This document shows positions 51,174-60,122 of a DNA stretch of 64,000 nucleotides, one piece after another. This DNA is from CAYOSF01 sp964406605 (GTDB lineage Bacteria > Chloroflexota > Dehalococcoidia > DSTF01 > RBG-16-68-14), in NCBI GenBank assembly GCA_964406605.1, contig CAYOSF010000009.1:1-64000 (forward strand). The letters run 5' to 3'. The translations under genes and the position numbers were made by a program. The notes under the pieces were generated by a model, which saw only the letters and a list, made by a program, of their open reading frames with translations, was not told where the DNA came from and made no database searches. Positions within the stretch are counted from its first letter, which is position 1. Each line of letters opens with the position of its first letter.

Positions 51174-52751
51174 ATGGACGTCTACAAGCCCTTTCGCCGC
51201 GACTACCGCTGGGGCATAATCGCAGCCGTCGTCGGTACGGCCGGGCTGACAGGCGCGATGGCGCCCCTTCGGGACGAGATCGGCCTCCTCAACGCAGGCT
51301 TGCTCTTTCTCCTTCTCACCTTGCTCGTTTCCGCGACTTGGGGTTGGCGGGTCGGCTTCGCAGCGTCTGTCGTCACCAATCTCTCACTCAACTTCTTCTT
51401 TGTGGATCCACTGCACTCGTTCACCGTGAAGCATCCTGAGAGTATCGGGGCGCTGACCGTCTTTCTGATTGTCTCGGTGGTTGGCGGCTCGCTTCTCTCT
51501 CGCGCACGGAGCGCGGCAGGGTCCGCCCGGCGTCGGGAGGAGGAAACCGCCGTTCTGCTGGATCTGAGCCGCGCGATGATCGGTCGCGCGGATCCGACGG
51601 ACGCGCTGGCCACGCTCTGCGAAAACGTCGTGTTGCCCCTTCAGGCGCAAGGGGCGAGCGTGCTGAGCCCAGAAGACGGCGGCTGGCTCGTGCTTGCGTC
51701 CGCCGGCGGCGAGAACGCGCGCCGACCGATGACTAGAGACGAAGCCTTGACCGCGGCGCGGGCTCTGGAGTCGCGCTCCATCACTCGACTCGGGCGCATC
51801 GGGCTGCCTTCCGAGCGGCACCTTCGCATCGCCGTTCCGGGGCGTGGTGTCGTCGAGGTGAGGAAAGGAATGGCCTTCGTGCCGCTCCACGTCGGTGACC
51901 GCCCGCTGGGGGTGCTGCGCCTGGACGGCCCGATCGGAGATACGCCGTTTCGAGAGCGTCCGGAGGACTTGTTGAACGCGTTCGCGCGTGAGGCCGCGCT
52001 TGCTGTGCAGCGCGTCGAGTTGGCGCAGCAGGCCGCCCAAGCCCAAGCGCTTCGCCAAGCCGACGAACTCAAGACCGCGCTCATGGCGTCGGTGTCACAC
52101 GACCTGAAGACGCCGCTCGCTGGCATCAAGGCGGCGGTCTCGAGCCTGCTCGACAGGTCCGTTTCTTGGTCGCCGGAGGATGTCCAGGCATTCTTGGAGA
52201 CAATCGACTCACAGGCAGAGCGCCTCGACCGCGTGATCAGCGACATTCTGGACCTGAATCGCGTCGAATCAGGAGTCATCGCCCCAGCGCCCCGGCCGGT
52301 GGCCGCCTGCCAACTGCTGGAGGAGGCGGTTGAACGGACGCGCGTTGCCACGGAGGGGCGGTCCGTTTCCATCCACGCACCGAAATCGCTGACCGTTGCC
52401 GCTGACGAGGCGCTGGTTCTGCAGGCTCTGGTGAATCTCATCGAAAACGCTGCCAAGTACTCGACGCGGGGAGGGGCGATCCGGCTGCGTGCGGAGCACT
52501 CCCCGGTGGGAGTGGAACTGAGCGTGGCGGACGAAGGGCCGGGCATCGCCGAGAAGGACCTGCCACACGTCTTCGAGCGCTTCTACCGCGCCGCCGAACC
52601 CGGCCGGCGCGTGAAGGGTAGCGGCCTCGGCCTGGCCATCGTCAAGGAGTTTGTGACGCTCTCGGGTGGTGCTGTCCGCGCGGAGAGTTCAACCAGCGGC
52701 ACGCGCTTCGTGATCACCCTGCCCGTCGGCGTCCAAGTGGGAGTTGCATGA
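51174..52751 (+). CDS. KdpD-like sensor histidine kinase (truncated type)
   Basis: 525 aa from ATG at 51174. It begins with the four-TM DUF4118 domain (residues 15-110, NLSLNFFFVDPLHSFTV is typical), then a GAF domain (about 125-280), HisKA with His309 in SVSHDLKTPLAG, and HATPase with LIENAAKYS, ADEGPGIAEKD and GSGLGLAIV. The N-terminal KdpD and UspA domains of full KdpD are absent. Its stop overlaps the KdpE-like start by ATGA. In full systems KdpD/E senses potassium and turns on KdpFABC; here a KimA-type transporter follows instead. Confidence 0.9.
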   Translation: MDVYKPFRRDYRWGIIAAVVGTAGLTGAMAPLRDEIGLLNAGLLFLLLTLLVSATWGWRVGFAASVVTNLSLNFFFVDPLHSFTVKHPESIGALTVFLIVSVVGGSLLSRARSAAGSARRREEETAVLLDLSRAMIGRADPTDALATLCENVVLPLQAQGASVLSPEDGGWLVLASAGGENARRPMTRDEALTAARALESRSITRLGRIGLPSERHLRIAVPGRGVVEVRKGMAFVPLHVGDRPLGVLRLDGPIGDTPFRERPEDLLNAFAREAALAVQRVELAQQAAQAQALRQADELKTALMASVSHDLKTPLAGIKAAVSSLLDRSVSWSPEDVQAFLETIDSQAERLDRVISDILDLNRVESGVIAPAPRPVAACQLLEEAVERTRVATEGRSVSIHAPKSLTVAADEALVLQALVNLIENAAKYSTRGGAIRLRAEHSPVGVELSVADEGPGIAEKDLPHVFERFYRAAEPGRRVKGSGLGLAIVKEFVTLSGGAVRAESSTSGTRFVITLPVGVQVGVA

Positions 52752-53443
52752 AGCCGAGGATCCTGATCGTTGACGACGAACCGGAACTCCGGCGCGCGCT
52801 GTCGCGGTCGCTTGAGCGTCATGGCTACACCGTACGTGAGGCCGAAGACGGCGCCAGCGCGCTCTCCACCTTTGAGGCGTTCAAGCCCGACGCTGTGCTG
52901 CTCGACTTGATGCTGCCCGATGTGACTGGCGTCGAAGTCTGTGCCGAGCTGCGCCGCAAGCATCGGACACCGATCATCATTCTGTCCGTCGTCGGCGAGG
53001 AGAAGACCAAGGTCGCGGCGTTGGATCAGGGCGCGGACGACTATCTAACAAAGCCGTTCGGGATGGACGAGTTGCTGGCGCGCGTGCGCGTCGCTCTGCG
53101 GCGCGGCGCTTCGGATCGCCTGCAGGAGCCCGTGATCTCTGTTGGACGGCTCAGCATCGACCTTGGGCGGAGGCTGGTGACGCTCGACGACCGCTACGTG
53201 CAACTCACGCCCACCGAGTACAGTCTCCTGAAGTGTCTTGCCCTAAACGCGGGAAAGGTGCTCACACACGCGATGATCCTGCGCGAGGTGTGGGGCGCGG
53301 CCTATGCTGACGATACCCACGTCCTGCGAACCTGTGTCAACCAGTTGCGCTCCAAGTTAGGGGACGACCCGGCCTCCCCACGCTTCATCAGCACCGATCC
53401 GGGAGTCGGCTACCGTTTCCCCGCGCCCGACACCAATTCCTGA
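52748..53443 (+). CDS. kdpE: KdpE-like OmpR-family response regulator
   Basis: 231 aa. The receiver has VDDEPE, phosphoacceptor Asp53 in LLDLMLPDVTG, and Lys in YLTKPFGMDEL. The winged-helix output domain (about 130-225) has LTPTEYSLLKCLALNAGKVL and HVLRTCVNQLRSKLGDDP followed by GVGYRF. It is translationally coupled to the kinase, and its likely target is the transporter gene 67 bp downstream. Confidence 0.9.
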   Translation: MKPRILIVDDEPELRRALSRSLERHGYTVREAEDGASALSTFEAFKPDAVLLDLMLPDVTGVEVCAELRRKHRTPIIILSVVGEEKTKVAALDQGADDYLTKPFGMDELLARVRVALRRGASDRLQEPVISVGRLSIDLGRRLVTLDDRYVQLTPTEYSLLKCLALNAGKVLTHAMILREVWGAAYADDTHVLRTCVNQLRSKLGDDPASPRFISTDPGVGYRFPAPDTNS

Positions 53444-53510
53444 CAACCTTCGTACGCAGGCGCGTCCTTTCGTGACACCGGACTGACAGCTCCGTCCATA
53501 TCCTGATTAT

Positions 53511-55538
53511 GTGCGCAGCGAGTCTGATTCAGAGCGGCGATGGCCTCTTGTCCGCGACTTAGAGCTGCACGAGGTCCGGAGCGGCAGGAGGCCGGGATCG
53601 CGCTACTTCCGGCTGGTGGCGAGGCGCCAGCGCGCCTTCGAGCGCTTGCCGGGCGGCTATCGCGCCACCGCGGTGGCCATCCGGCCCCGCTCCGCCCCTG
53701 AGGCCATTTGGCGAGGCTTCAAGCGGGTTCTCGTCGGCGCGCCGCTGCCCACGTCGCAGCTCATTCAGGAGCGGCTGACCAAAGTCAAGGCGCTGGCCGT
53801 CTTCTCTTCTGACAACCTCTCCTCCAGCGCCTACGCCACCGAAGAGATCCTGCTCGTCCTGGTCGCCGCAGGCACTGGCGCCTTTCTTGTCTCCATCCCT
53901 CTCGCCTTGACCATCTCCGCGCTGGTCGTCATCGTCGCCACTTCCTATAGCCAGACCGTCCAGGCGTATCCCAACGGCGGCGGCGCTTATATCGTGGCGA
54001 AAGACAACCTGGGCACAATGCCCGGCCTGGTGGCTGGCGCGTCTCTCCTCGTCGACTATGTGCTGACGGTGGCAGTTAGCATTGCTGCTGGCGTTGCGGC
54101 CATCACGTCGGCGATTCCGGAGTTGTTCGACCTGCGGATTGAACTGGCCGTTGTCTTTGTCGCCGTGATCACCTTGGCCAATCTCCGGGGCATCCGCGAA
54201 TCGGGAACGATCTTTGCCGTTCCGGCCTACTTCTTCGTTTTCAGCATGACGGCCCTTATCGTTACTGGCTTCCTGCGCTTGGCAATGGGCCAGGACCTAT
54301 CTGCCGGTACGCCGCCCAATCCCATTCAACCCGGGACACAGGCCGTCGGGCTCTTCCTCATCCTGCGCGCCTACTCTTCCGGTTCCGCCGCGCTCACGGG
54401 AATCGAGGCCATGTCCAACGGCGTACCGTCGCTCAGGCCGCCCGAATCGAAGAACGCTGTCATAACGCTGTTCTGGATGGCCGCTATCCTCTCCTTCTTC
54501 TTCCTTGGTTTGACCATGCTCGCACATCAACTCCATGTGGTGCCCTCTGAAACCAAGACCGTGGTGGCGCAGGTAGCCGAGGGCGTGTTCGGCAAGAACA
54601 TCTTCTTCTATCTCGTCCAGGCAGCTACTGCCATCATCTTGATTCTGGCGGCTAACACTAGCTTCGCGGACTTCCCAAGGTTGAGTTCAGTCATGGCAAG
54701 CGACCGCTTCATGCCGAAACAGTTCACACTCCGAGGCGACCGCCTCGCCTTCTCCAACGGCATCATTGTGCTGGGGGTCGCCTCCATGGCGCTTCTAGTG
54801 GTCTTTCAGGCCAGGACCCACGCACTTATTCCACTCTACGCGTTCGGCGTCTTTGTGGGCTTCACCCTGTCGCAAACCGGGATGGTGCGCCACTGGCACC
54901 GTGACCAATCGCCCAAGGCATGGATGCGCCTGATCATGAATGGTGTGGGAGCCGTCGCGACTGCCGTGGTCGCCGCCGTTATCCTTGCCACCAAGTTCGT
55001 CGATGGTGCTTGGATCACGGTCAGCGCCATCGCCCTGCTAGTGTTCGTCTTCTCTCGCGTCCATCATCATTACCGCTGCGTGCAAGATCAACTGCAGGCT
55101 GTGGAACTAGTCGAGCGGACTACCGGCCGTGCACGGAAGAAGATGATGGTCTTCGTGCCGGTGGGCGGCATGAACAAGGCCAGCTTGCGGGCACTGGCGT
55201 ATGCCCACACCCTGTCGGACAGCGTTACGGCCGTGCACGTGGCTGCTGAAGCTCGCGAAGCAGACCGGATTGCCCGCCAGTGGGACGGCCTGGCGATCGA
55301 CACGCCCCTTGTCGTCATTCGATCCTCGGACGGTTCCTTCCTTCTGCCGATGCTAACCTATCTTGAGGCCGCGAGTCGTGCGGATCCGTCCGCAGAAACG
55401 GTTGTGGTTCTCCCTCAGTTGATTCCCGCGCACTTCTGGGAACGGCCGTTGCACAATCAGACTGCCACGCGCCTGAAGAAGGCTCTCTCGCGGCGACCCG
55501 GGACGGTCATCGTAGAGGTACCATACCATCTTGCTTAA
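53511..55538 (+). CDS. kimA: KimA-type potassium uptake transporter (APC family)
   Basis: 675 aa. Twelve TM segments in residues about 95-500 follow the KimA pattern: LTKVKALAVFSSDNLSSSAY, YPNGGGAYIVAKDNLGTMPG, LLVDYVLTVAVSIAAGVAAI, ITLANLRGIRESGTI. The C-terminal soluble part (about 540-675, KKMMVFVPVGGMNKASLRAL) matches the USP-like domain that binds c-di-AMP in KimA. The protein would import K+ driven by protons. It has an extra 70-residue Arg-rich N-terminus. GTG at 53511 lacks an upstream RBS, so it may be leaderless or start later. The upstream KdpD/E pair suggests control by potassium. Confidence 0.85.
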   Translation: MRSESDSERRWPLVRDLELHEVRSGRRPGSRYFRLVARRQRAFERLPGGYRATAVAIRPRSAPEAIWRGFKRVLVGAPLPTSQLIQERLTKVKALAVFSSDNLSSSAYATEEILLVLVAAGTGAFLVSIPLALTISALVVIVATSYSQTVQAYPNGGGAYIVAKDNLGTMPGLVAGASLLVDYVLTVAVSIAAGVAAITSAIPELFDLRIELAVVFVAVITLANLRGIRESGTIFAVPAYFFVFSMTALIVTGFLRLAMGQDLSAGTPPNPIQPGTQAVGLFLILRAYSSGSAALTGIEAMSNGVPSLRPPESKNAVITLFWMAAILSFFFLGLTMLAHQLHVVPSETKTVVAQVAEGVFGKNIFFYLVQAATAIILILAANTSFADFPRLSSVMASDRFMPKQFTLRGDRLAFSNGIIVLGVASMALLVVFQARTHALIPLYAFGVFVGFTLSQTGMVRHWHRDQSPKAWMRLIMNGVGAVATAVVAAVILATKFVDGAWITVSAIALLVFVFSRVHHHYRCVQDQLQAVELVERTTGRARKKMMVFVPVGGMNKASLRALAYAHTLSDSVTAVHVAAEAREADRIARQWDGLAIDTPLVVIRSSDGSFLLPMLTYLEAASRADPSAETVVVLPQLIPAHFWERPLHNQTATRLKKALSRRPGTVIVEVPYHLA

Positions 55539-55584
55539 GTTCGATGGTGTGAGCCGTGCCGGAGGAGTAATTGACCGTTCTGGC

Positions 55585-55764
55585 ACTTCCTCCTGCCCCG
55601 TGTCCATGCACGATGACGAGTGTGCAACGCGCGTTCTGGGCCTGCCGGAAGGACACCGCGTGGCCATCGTCCTCGCGTTCGGCTACCCGGCATCCGAGGA
55701 GTCGCGCCACCGGGGCATCGCCCGCACCAAGCTAGCGGAGCTGGTGCACCAGGAGCGGTGGTGA
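55585..55764 (+). pseudogene. Nitroreductase 3' fragment (copy B)
   Basis: Sixty codons (SSCPVSMHDDECATRVLGLP ... HQERW, stop) follow the C-terminal third of the intact nitroreductase at 49648-50139 almost without change. The frame is intact but no start or N-terminal domain exists. It follows the transporter gene directly, so the sensor/regulator/transporter set lies between two copies of the same 3' end. Confidence 0.88.
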
Positions 55765-55848
55765 GGTGCCCGGCTGCGCGCTTCTACTCCGTCTAGCGCG
55801 CCTCGTAGAGTCCCAGCCTCTCCTCGAAGCCGCGCAGTGCCTGTGCCT

Positions 55849-56607
55849 TCATTCCCAGCGGAAGAAGCGCGCAGCGGCCAGCGCAGGAACCACCGTGAAG
55901 GCGCCTACGACAGCGGCCGCTGTTCCGTCCCACTCACCTCTGAGCCACGGATCCTGCATGGCGAGCACCACGTGCGTCAATGGCAAGGGGTCACTCAACC
56001 AGCGCATGAAGTCGCTCAGGACACCTCGGGGTGGGCCGGCGCCGCCGAGCATCATCATCACGAAGAACAGGATGATCCCGGCGCCTTGGGCCGCCCGGGC
56101 GCCGGGAAGCACCGCGCCAAGGGCGATCCCGATCGCGGAGAAACAGGCGAGCCCGAGGGCGAAGGCCAGAAGGACGGCCGGCCACGATTCGGGCAGCTCT
56201 GCGCCGTAGAAGATCCGCGCCGCCGCGGTGATGCCGGCGCCACAGACCACCACGAGCGCTGCGGCCACCACTACGTGCGAGCCTAGGATGGAGGAGAGAG
56301 GGAACCCAGCGGCCCGGTATCTGCGCAGCACGCCTTGCTCTCGGTAGCTCGCGAGGCGCAAGGGCAGCGCGATCAGGCCGATGGAGGCGATGACCAGGGC
56401 GACATACGCCGGCGCATAGTAGTCTACCGGCCCGACCCCGCCCCAGGCGTCGATCTCGTCGGGCTCGTTCGGATGGATCTCATTCCCGAAAACGCCCGCC
56501 AGCACGATCAGCATGAAGAACGGGAAGGCAAACGTGAAGATGACGGTCAGCGGCTCGCGGACGAACAGCTTCGCTTCGACCCATGCCATCTTGACTAGCA
56601 GCCTCAC
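55849..56607 (-). CDS. ABC-2 type transporter permease
   Basis: 252 aa with six TM segments: FTFAFPFFMLIVLAGVFG, YVALVIASIGLIALPLRLA, SHVVVAAALVVVCGAGITA, VLLAFALGLACFSAIGIALG, GIILFFVMMMLGGAGP and a C-terminal helix. The pattern YREQGVLRRYRAAGFPLSSI after TM2 is typical of drug/antibiotic-type ABC-2 exporters. Its start overlaps the stop of the ATPase gene. Substrate unknown. Confidence 0.88.
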   Translation of the reverse strand: MRLLVKMAWVEAKLFVREPLTVIFTFAFPFFMLIVLAGVFGNEIHPNEPDEIDAWGGVGPVDYYAPAYVALVIASIGLIALPLRLASYREQGVLRRYRAAGFPLSSILGSHVVVAAALVVVCGAGITAAARIFYGAELPESWPAVLLAFALGLACFSAIGIALGAVLPGARAAQGAGIILFFVMMMLGGAGPPRGVLSDFMRWLSDPLPLTHVVLAMQDPWLRGEWDGTAAAVVGAFTVVPALAAARFFRWE

Positions 56608-57530
56608 GACAGCTCCTTCTGCACCAGCCGCATATAGACATCCTCGAGCGTTGGCATGTCCACGCGGAGATCGCTGGGCGCCATGTCGCGCGCCACAAGC
56701 GCGGCGCCCACATGTGCGAGCACAGCTCCCTCTCCCCGCACCGCGACGTGAGGCCCGTCCCGCTCAATTGCCTGCACCTCCGGGACATCGGACAGCCAGT
56801 CGATGTCGGCGGCGGCCGTCGAGAAGCGTACGACCCGTGCGTCGCCGTGTCGCCGCACGAGGTTCTCCGGGGAGTCAGCCTCGATCACGCGTCCCCCTTT
56901 GAAGACCGCGACCCTATCACACAGTTGCTCGACTTCATCCATGAAGTGCGTGACGAGCACGATGGTGGCACCCTGTTCGCGCACGGACTGAATCAACGAC
57001 CACGCCACTCTGCGCGCGGCGGGGTCGAGGCCGGTCGTCATCTCATCCAGAAAGACGATCTCAGGGTCCGACATCAGGGCCAGTGCGACGAAGAGCCGCT
57101 GACGCTCCCCACCGGACAGATTGGCGAACGCGGCATTCCGGCGGTCGTAGATACCCCACTTACGTGCGGCATCCCGCCAGTCGCGCTGCCGCGGACCCGC
57201 CGTGACGAAGAGATCAAGAGCCTCCCAGACTTTGATGCGGTCCGGCAAGGCCGATTCTTGGAGTTGGCTGCCAATCCGCCGTCGAAGCTTCTCGCCCTGA
57301 TGGCGAGGATCAAGATCGAGGACGCGGATGTCGCCGCTGTCAGGCATACGGAGCCCCTGCAAACACTCGACCGTCGTCGTCTTTCCAGACCCGTTCGGTC
57401 CGATGATCCCGAAGATCTCGTTGCGCCGCACATCGAACGACACATCCTCAACCGCGATGACATCGCGGTACGTCTTGCGCAAGTGGTCGACGGAGAGCGC
57501 GCGCTGCATGCCGGCAGCCACGTCAATCAT
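56604..57530 (-). CDS. ABC transporter ATP-binding protein
   Basis: 308 aa. Walker A GPNGSGKTTT, Q-loop LQESALPD, signature LSGGERQRLFVALAL, Walker B IVFLDEMTTGLDP and the switch His in LVTHFMDE are all intact. The C-terminal extension (about 215-300) is the DUF4162-like domain of drug-export ATPases (DrrA type). It drives export through the permease encoded by the overlapping next gene. The start could also be at the internal ATG at 57509. Confidence 0.93.
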   Translation of the reverse strand: MIDVAAGMQRALSVDHLRKTYRDVIAVEDVSFDVRRNEIFGIIGPNGSGKTTTVECLQGLRMPDSGDIRVLDLDPRHQGEKLRRRIGSQLQESALPDRIKVWEALDLFVTAGPRQRDWRDAARKWGIYDRRNAAFANLSGGERQRLFVALALMSDPEIVFLDEMTTGLDPAARRVAWSLIQSVREQGATIVLVTHFMDEVEQLCDRVAVFKGGRVIEADSPENLVRRHGDARVVRFSTAAADIDWLSDVPEVQAIERDGPHVAVRGEGAVLAHVGAALVARDMAPSDLRVDMPTLEDVYMRLVQKELS

Positions 57531-57677
57531 GAGTCAGCGCCACAGTTGCCCGGTAGACGGTACCAACGCCATCGGCGGTCTGCGCGCACTGGATGCTCGG
57601 CTCCATGTCGAGGTCATCTTACAGCCACCGCCGCCGGCGTAGTACCTTCACGCGCTCCCCGCGCCAATCATGAGGCC

Positions 57678-58136
57678 CTACAGAACAGCGTAGACCTTGT
57701 ACCCGACCCAGTTCGGCGCGAACTTGCCGACGGCCACCGCCACGATCCGGTTCAGCCAGCCGTACTTCTCCGATGCCGTTTCGTAGGCCGGCGCGGTCCG
57801 GAAATAGTACTCGGACGGATCGACGTCCTCGCCCTGCATCACCCGCAGCGCGACCTCCGGCGAAGGGTGCAGAATACCCCGGTAGTAGGTGTAGATGAGA
57901 TGGCCGTCGTCGGTCCGGATGGTGGCCCTCACGTCCAGCTCTCCCGCCCCGTCGGGCCGGACGAGGAGCCAGTCGCCTCCGCCGGGGAGCACCTCGGCCT
58001 TGATCTTCGGGCCCTCGACCGTGCCGCCTTTGACGTAGAAGATCCGTCGGTTGCCGTGCGGCGTGTCTCCGATCTCCTGTGGCTCCTCCAGGTCGACACT
58101 GACCTCACACAGAAGCTCAGTATTCAGTTCCAGCAT
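57678..58136 (-). CDS. DUF3237-family protein
   Basis: 152 aa; ATG at 58136 follows GAGGAGGGAGTC. It has the DUF3237 pattern: IGDTPHGNRRIFYVKGGTVE, GPKIKAEVLPGGGDWLLVRP, LDVRATIRTDDGHLIY and EYYFRTAPAYETASEKYGWL. These are small beta-barrels of unknown activity often found beside SDR, VOC and beta-lactamase-fold genes in degradation clusters, as here. Confidence 0.85.
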   Translation of the reverse strand: MLELNTELLCEVSVDLEEPQEIGDTPHGNRRIFYVKGGTVEGPKIKAEVLPGGGDWLLVRPDGAGELDVRATIRTDDGHLIYTYYRGILHPSPEVALRVMQGEDVDPSEYYFRTAPAYETASEKYGWLNRIVAVAVGKFAPNWVGYKVYAVL

Positions 58137-58171
58137 GACTCCCTCCTCCTGGCCGTACTGACAAACGACCG

Positions 58172-58234
58172 TAGCCGGGGCTTTCCAGCCCCCGTTCGAA
58201 TCTGCCGGCGCGGCTGGAAAGCCGCGCCTAGACG
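58172..58234. repeat. Two REP-like hairpins
   Basis: GCCGGGGCTTTCCAGCCCCC-type (58174-58193) and GGCGCGGCTGGAAAGCCGCG continuing CCTAGACG (58208-58234) lie between the DUF3237 and beta-lactamase-fold genes. The second matches the hairpin at 559-584. Confidence 0.65.
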
Positions 58235-58280
58235 TTCTTCATCGGCCTCTCGCGTTCGGCCCTCTCGGCGGCTGACGCCG

Positions 58281-59453
58281 CTACAGCGAACGGTACACGC
58301 CGTCGATCAGGTTCTTCACCCTCGGATCGACTTCGGCCACCGTCGCTGCCATCTGGTTCATGGCGTAACCGAAGCCGACCTTCGCGTCCAAGTCCGCGTA
58401 GCCCAGGGACCCGCCCGCGCCCGCGTGCCCGAAGGCCCGCGAGTTCGGGCCCAGCGGGAAGAAGGGCATGGTCAGGAAGAAACCCAGCCCGAGGCGGGTG
58501 GGGAAGCCCGCCAGAATCGCGTCCGGTCCGTTCGACTGCTCGACCATAGCCGCATCGATAGCTGCCGGGCTAAGCACTCGCACGCCGTCCAACTCGCCGC
58601 CGCGCGCCAAGGCACCGTACACTCGCGCCAGGGACCGCGCGTTGCCTTGCCCGTTGGCGGCCGGGATCTCCGCCGCCCGCCATTCGCGCGTGTTCACGCT
58701 GCCCGGTTCAACCAGGTCCGGCGGGTTGACGAACGCCTTGAAGACCATCGATTCCGTGTCGCCGAGGAACTCTGCGAAGAGGTTGCGCTCTCCGGGCGGT
58801 GGCGGCGGCACCGGGATCATCTCCGCCGTCCTCGCGTCGTGCTCCTCGGCCAGGCCGATGTGGAAGTCGAGGCCCAACGGCTCCGCGATCTCCTCCCGGA
58901 AGAAGGTGCCCAGGCTCCTGCCGCTGATCCGCCGCACCACCTCCCCGACGAGCCATCCGAACGTGAGCGCGTGGTAGCCGTGCTTGGTGCCCGGCTCCCA
59001 CCACGGCTCTTGCGCCGCCAGCGCCGCCGTCATCGTGTCCCATTGGAACATCGACCCCCTGGGCAGAGGCGCCTTGATAGCCGGCAGGCCCGCCCGGTGA
59101 CTCAAGAGGTAGCGCACCGGCAATGCTTCCTTGCCGGCCTGCGCGAACTCCGGCCAATACTTCGCAACCGGAGCGTCCAAGTCCAGCAGTCCTTGGTCTA
59201 CGAGCCTGTGCGCGCAGATCGACGTCATTCCCTTCGTGGTGGAGTAGACGTTCACGATGGTGTCCCGCTCCCACGGGCGCGTGCCGGCTTCGTTCGCCGA
59301 GCCCGCCCACAGATCGACGACCATCCTGCCGTCCACCATCACCGCGACGGAAGCACCCACCTCCCGTCCGGCCGCGAAGCTCTCCACCAGAGCCTCCCTG
59401 ACCGGCTCGAACCCCCTCTCGCACTCTCCCTGAACGTCAACGGCTGCTGTCAT
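58281..59453 (-). CDS. Beta-lactamase-fold serine hydrolase (EstB/class C type)
   Basis: 390 aa from ATG at 59453 (RBS GAGGAGTGGGCCCGAG). The SxxK motif is in VYSTTKGMTSI, the YxN-like Tyr in HGYHALTFGWL, and the third motif position reads GHAGAGGSLGYAD. The lack of KTG and of a signal peptide argues for an esterase (EstB-like) rather than a beta-lactamase. It lies in the same direction as the SDR and DinB genes. Confidence 0.87.
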   Translation of the reverse strand: MTAAVDVQGECERGFEPVREALVESFAAGREVGASVAVMVDGRMVVDLWAGSANEAGTRPWERDTIVNVYSTTKGMTSICAHRLVDQGLLDLDAPVAKYWPEFAQAGKEALPVRYLLSHRAGLPAIKAPLPRGSMFQWDTMTAALAAQEPWWEPGTKHGYHALTFGWLVGEVVRRISGRSLGTFFREEIAEPLGLDFHIGLAEEHDARTAEMIPVPPPPPGERNLFAEFLGDTESMVFKAFVNPPDLVEPGSVNTREWRAAEIPAANGQGNARSLARVYGALARGGELDGVRVLSPAAIDAAMVEQSNGPDAILAGFPTRLGLGFFLTMPFFPLGPNSRAFGHAGAGGSLGYADLDAKVGFGYAMNQMAATVAEVDPRVKNLIDGVYRSL

Positions 59454-59624
59454 CTCGGGCCCACTCCTCATCCTCGTCTGTCGCCGCTTAGCGAATCCTC
59501 GCGCGCGCGATGGCGCTCCTAGCGCGCTCTGCTCATGCGCGCGAGGCGCGATCATTTTGCATAAGTGCATACAGGGTCACGTGAAGCCCTGTGTGGCTTA
59601 ACACAGCCAGGGCGGCCGATGGCC

Positions 59625-60119
59625 TCAGTCCGGCCCGTAGGCCCAACGGTCATTCCCCTGCCTGAGGGCGCGTATGTGGTTGATCTCCCCGGCATGGTAC
59701 AGGTCGTGCTCGATCATGACGCTGATGATCCACCGCGTTTCCCTCGTTTCGCCCCAGTTGGTCTTCCTGGGCTCCCGCAACTCAGCATCTTCGAGTCTCG
59801 CGACGCTCTCGCGGAGACGGCGCTGCCCCTCTTGGACCCACTCCAGGACGGCCTCGACCGGACCGTCGGGACGGAGCGCCGCCGGGTTCACCAATGGGTC
59901 GGTCCACGTGAGCGCGGCGTCGCCGAACGCGTGGTTCTCGTACATATACTTGCAGGCCCCGACGTGCGCGATGATCTGCCGGATGGACCGGCGCCCGTCG
60001 GGCGGTAGCCACTCCCAGTCCTCGGCCGCAACCGTACGCAGGTTGCCCAGGAGCGAATGCTCTGGATTGCCGTCGAAGGCCTCATCTAAGAGGTACAGGA
60101 ACTGGTCGACGTTCGACAT
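59625..60119 (-). CDS. DinB-family protein
   Basis: 164 aa. The four-helix DinB/YfiT fold is indicated by the metal-binding histidines in IRQIIAHVGACKYMY and the paired MIEHDLYHAGEINHIRAL. Family members bind a divalent metal and some transfer thiols such as mycothiol or bacillithiol; specificity cannot be read here. It starts three bases after the SDR stop, so the two are one transcript. Confidence 0.87.
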   Translation of the reverse strand: MSNVDQFLYLLDEAFDGNPEHSLLGNLRTVAAEDWEWLPPDGRRSIRQIIAHVGACKYMYENHAFGDAALTWTDPLVNPAALRPDGPVEAVLEWVQEGQRRLRESVARLEDAELREPRKTNWGETRETRWIISVMIEHDLYHAGEINHIRALRQGNDRWAYGPD

Positions 60120-60122
60120 CGC

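Noticed and set aside
56712..59522. Plus-strand open frame of 936 codons across the ABC ATPase, DUF3237 and esterase genes
   Set aside because: The minus-strand genes have complete catalytic motifs; this frame is a high-GC antisense artefact.
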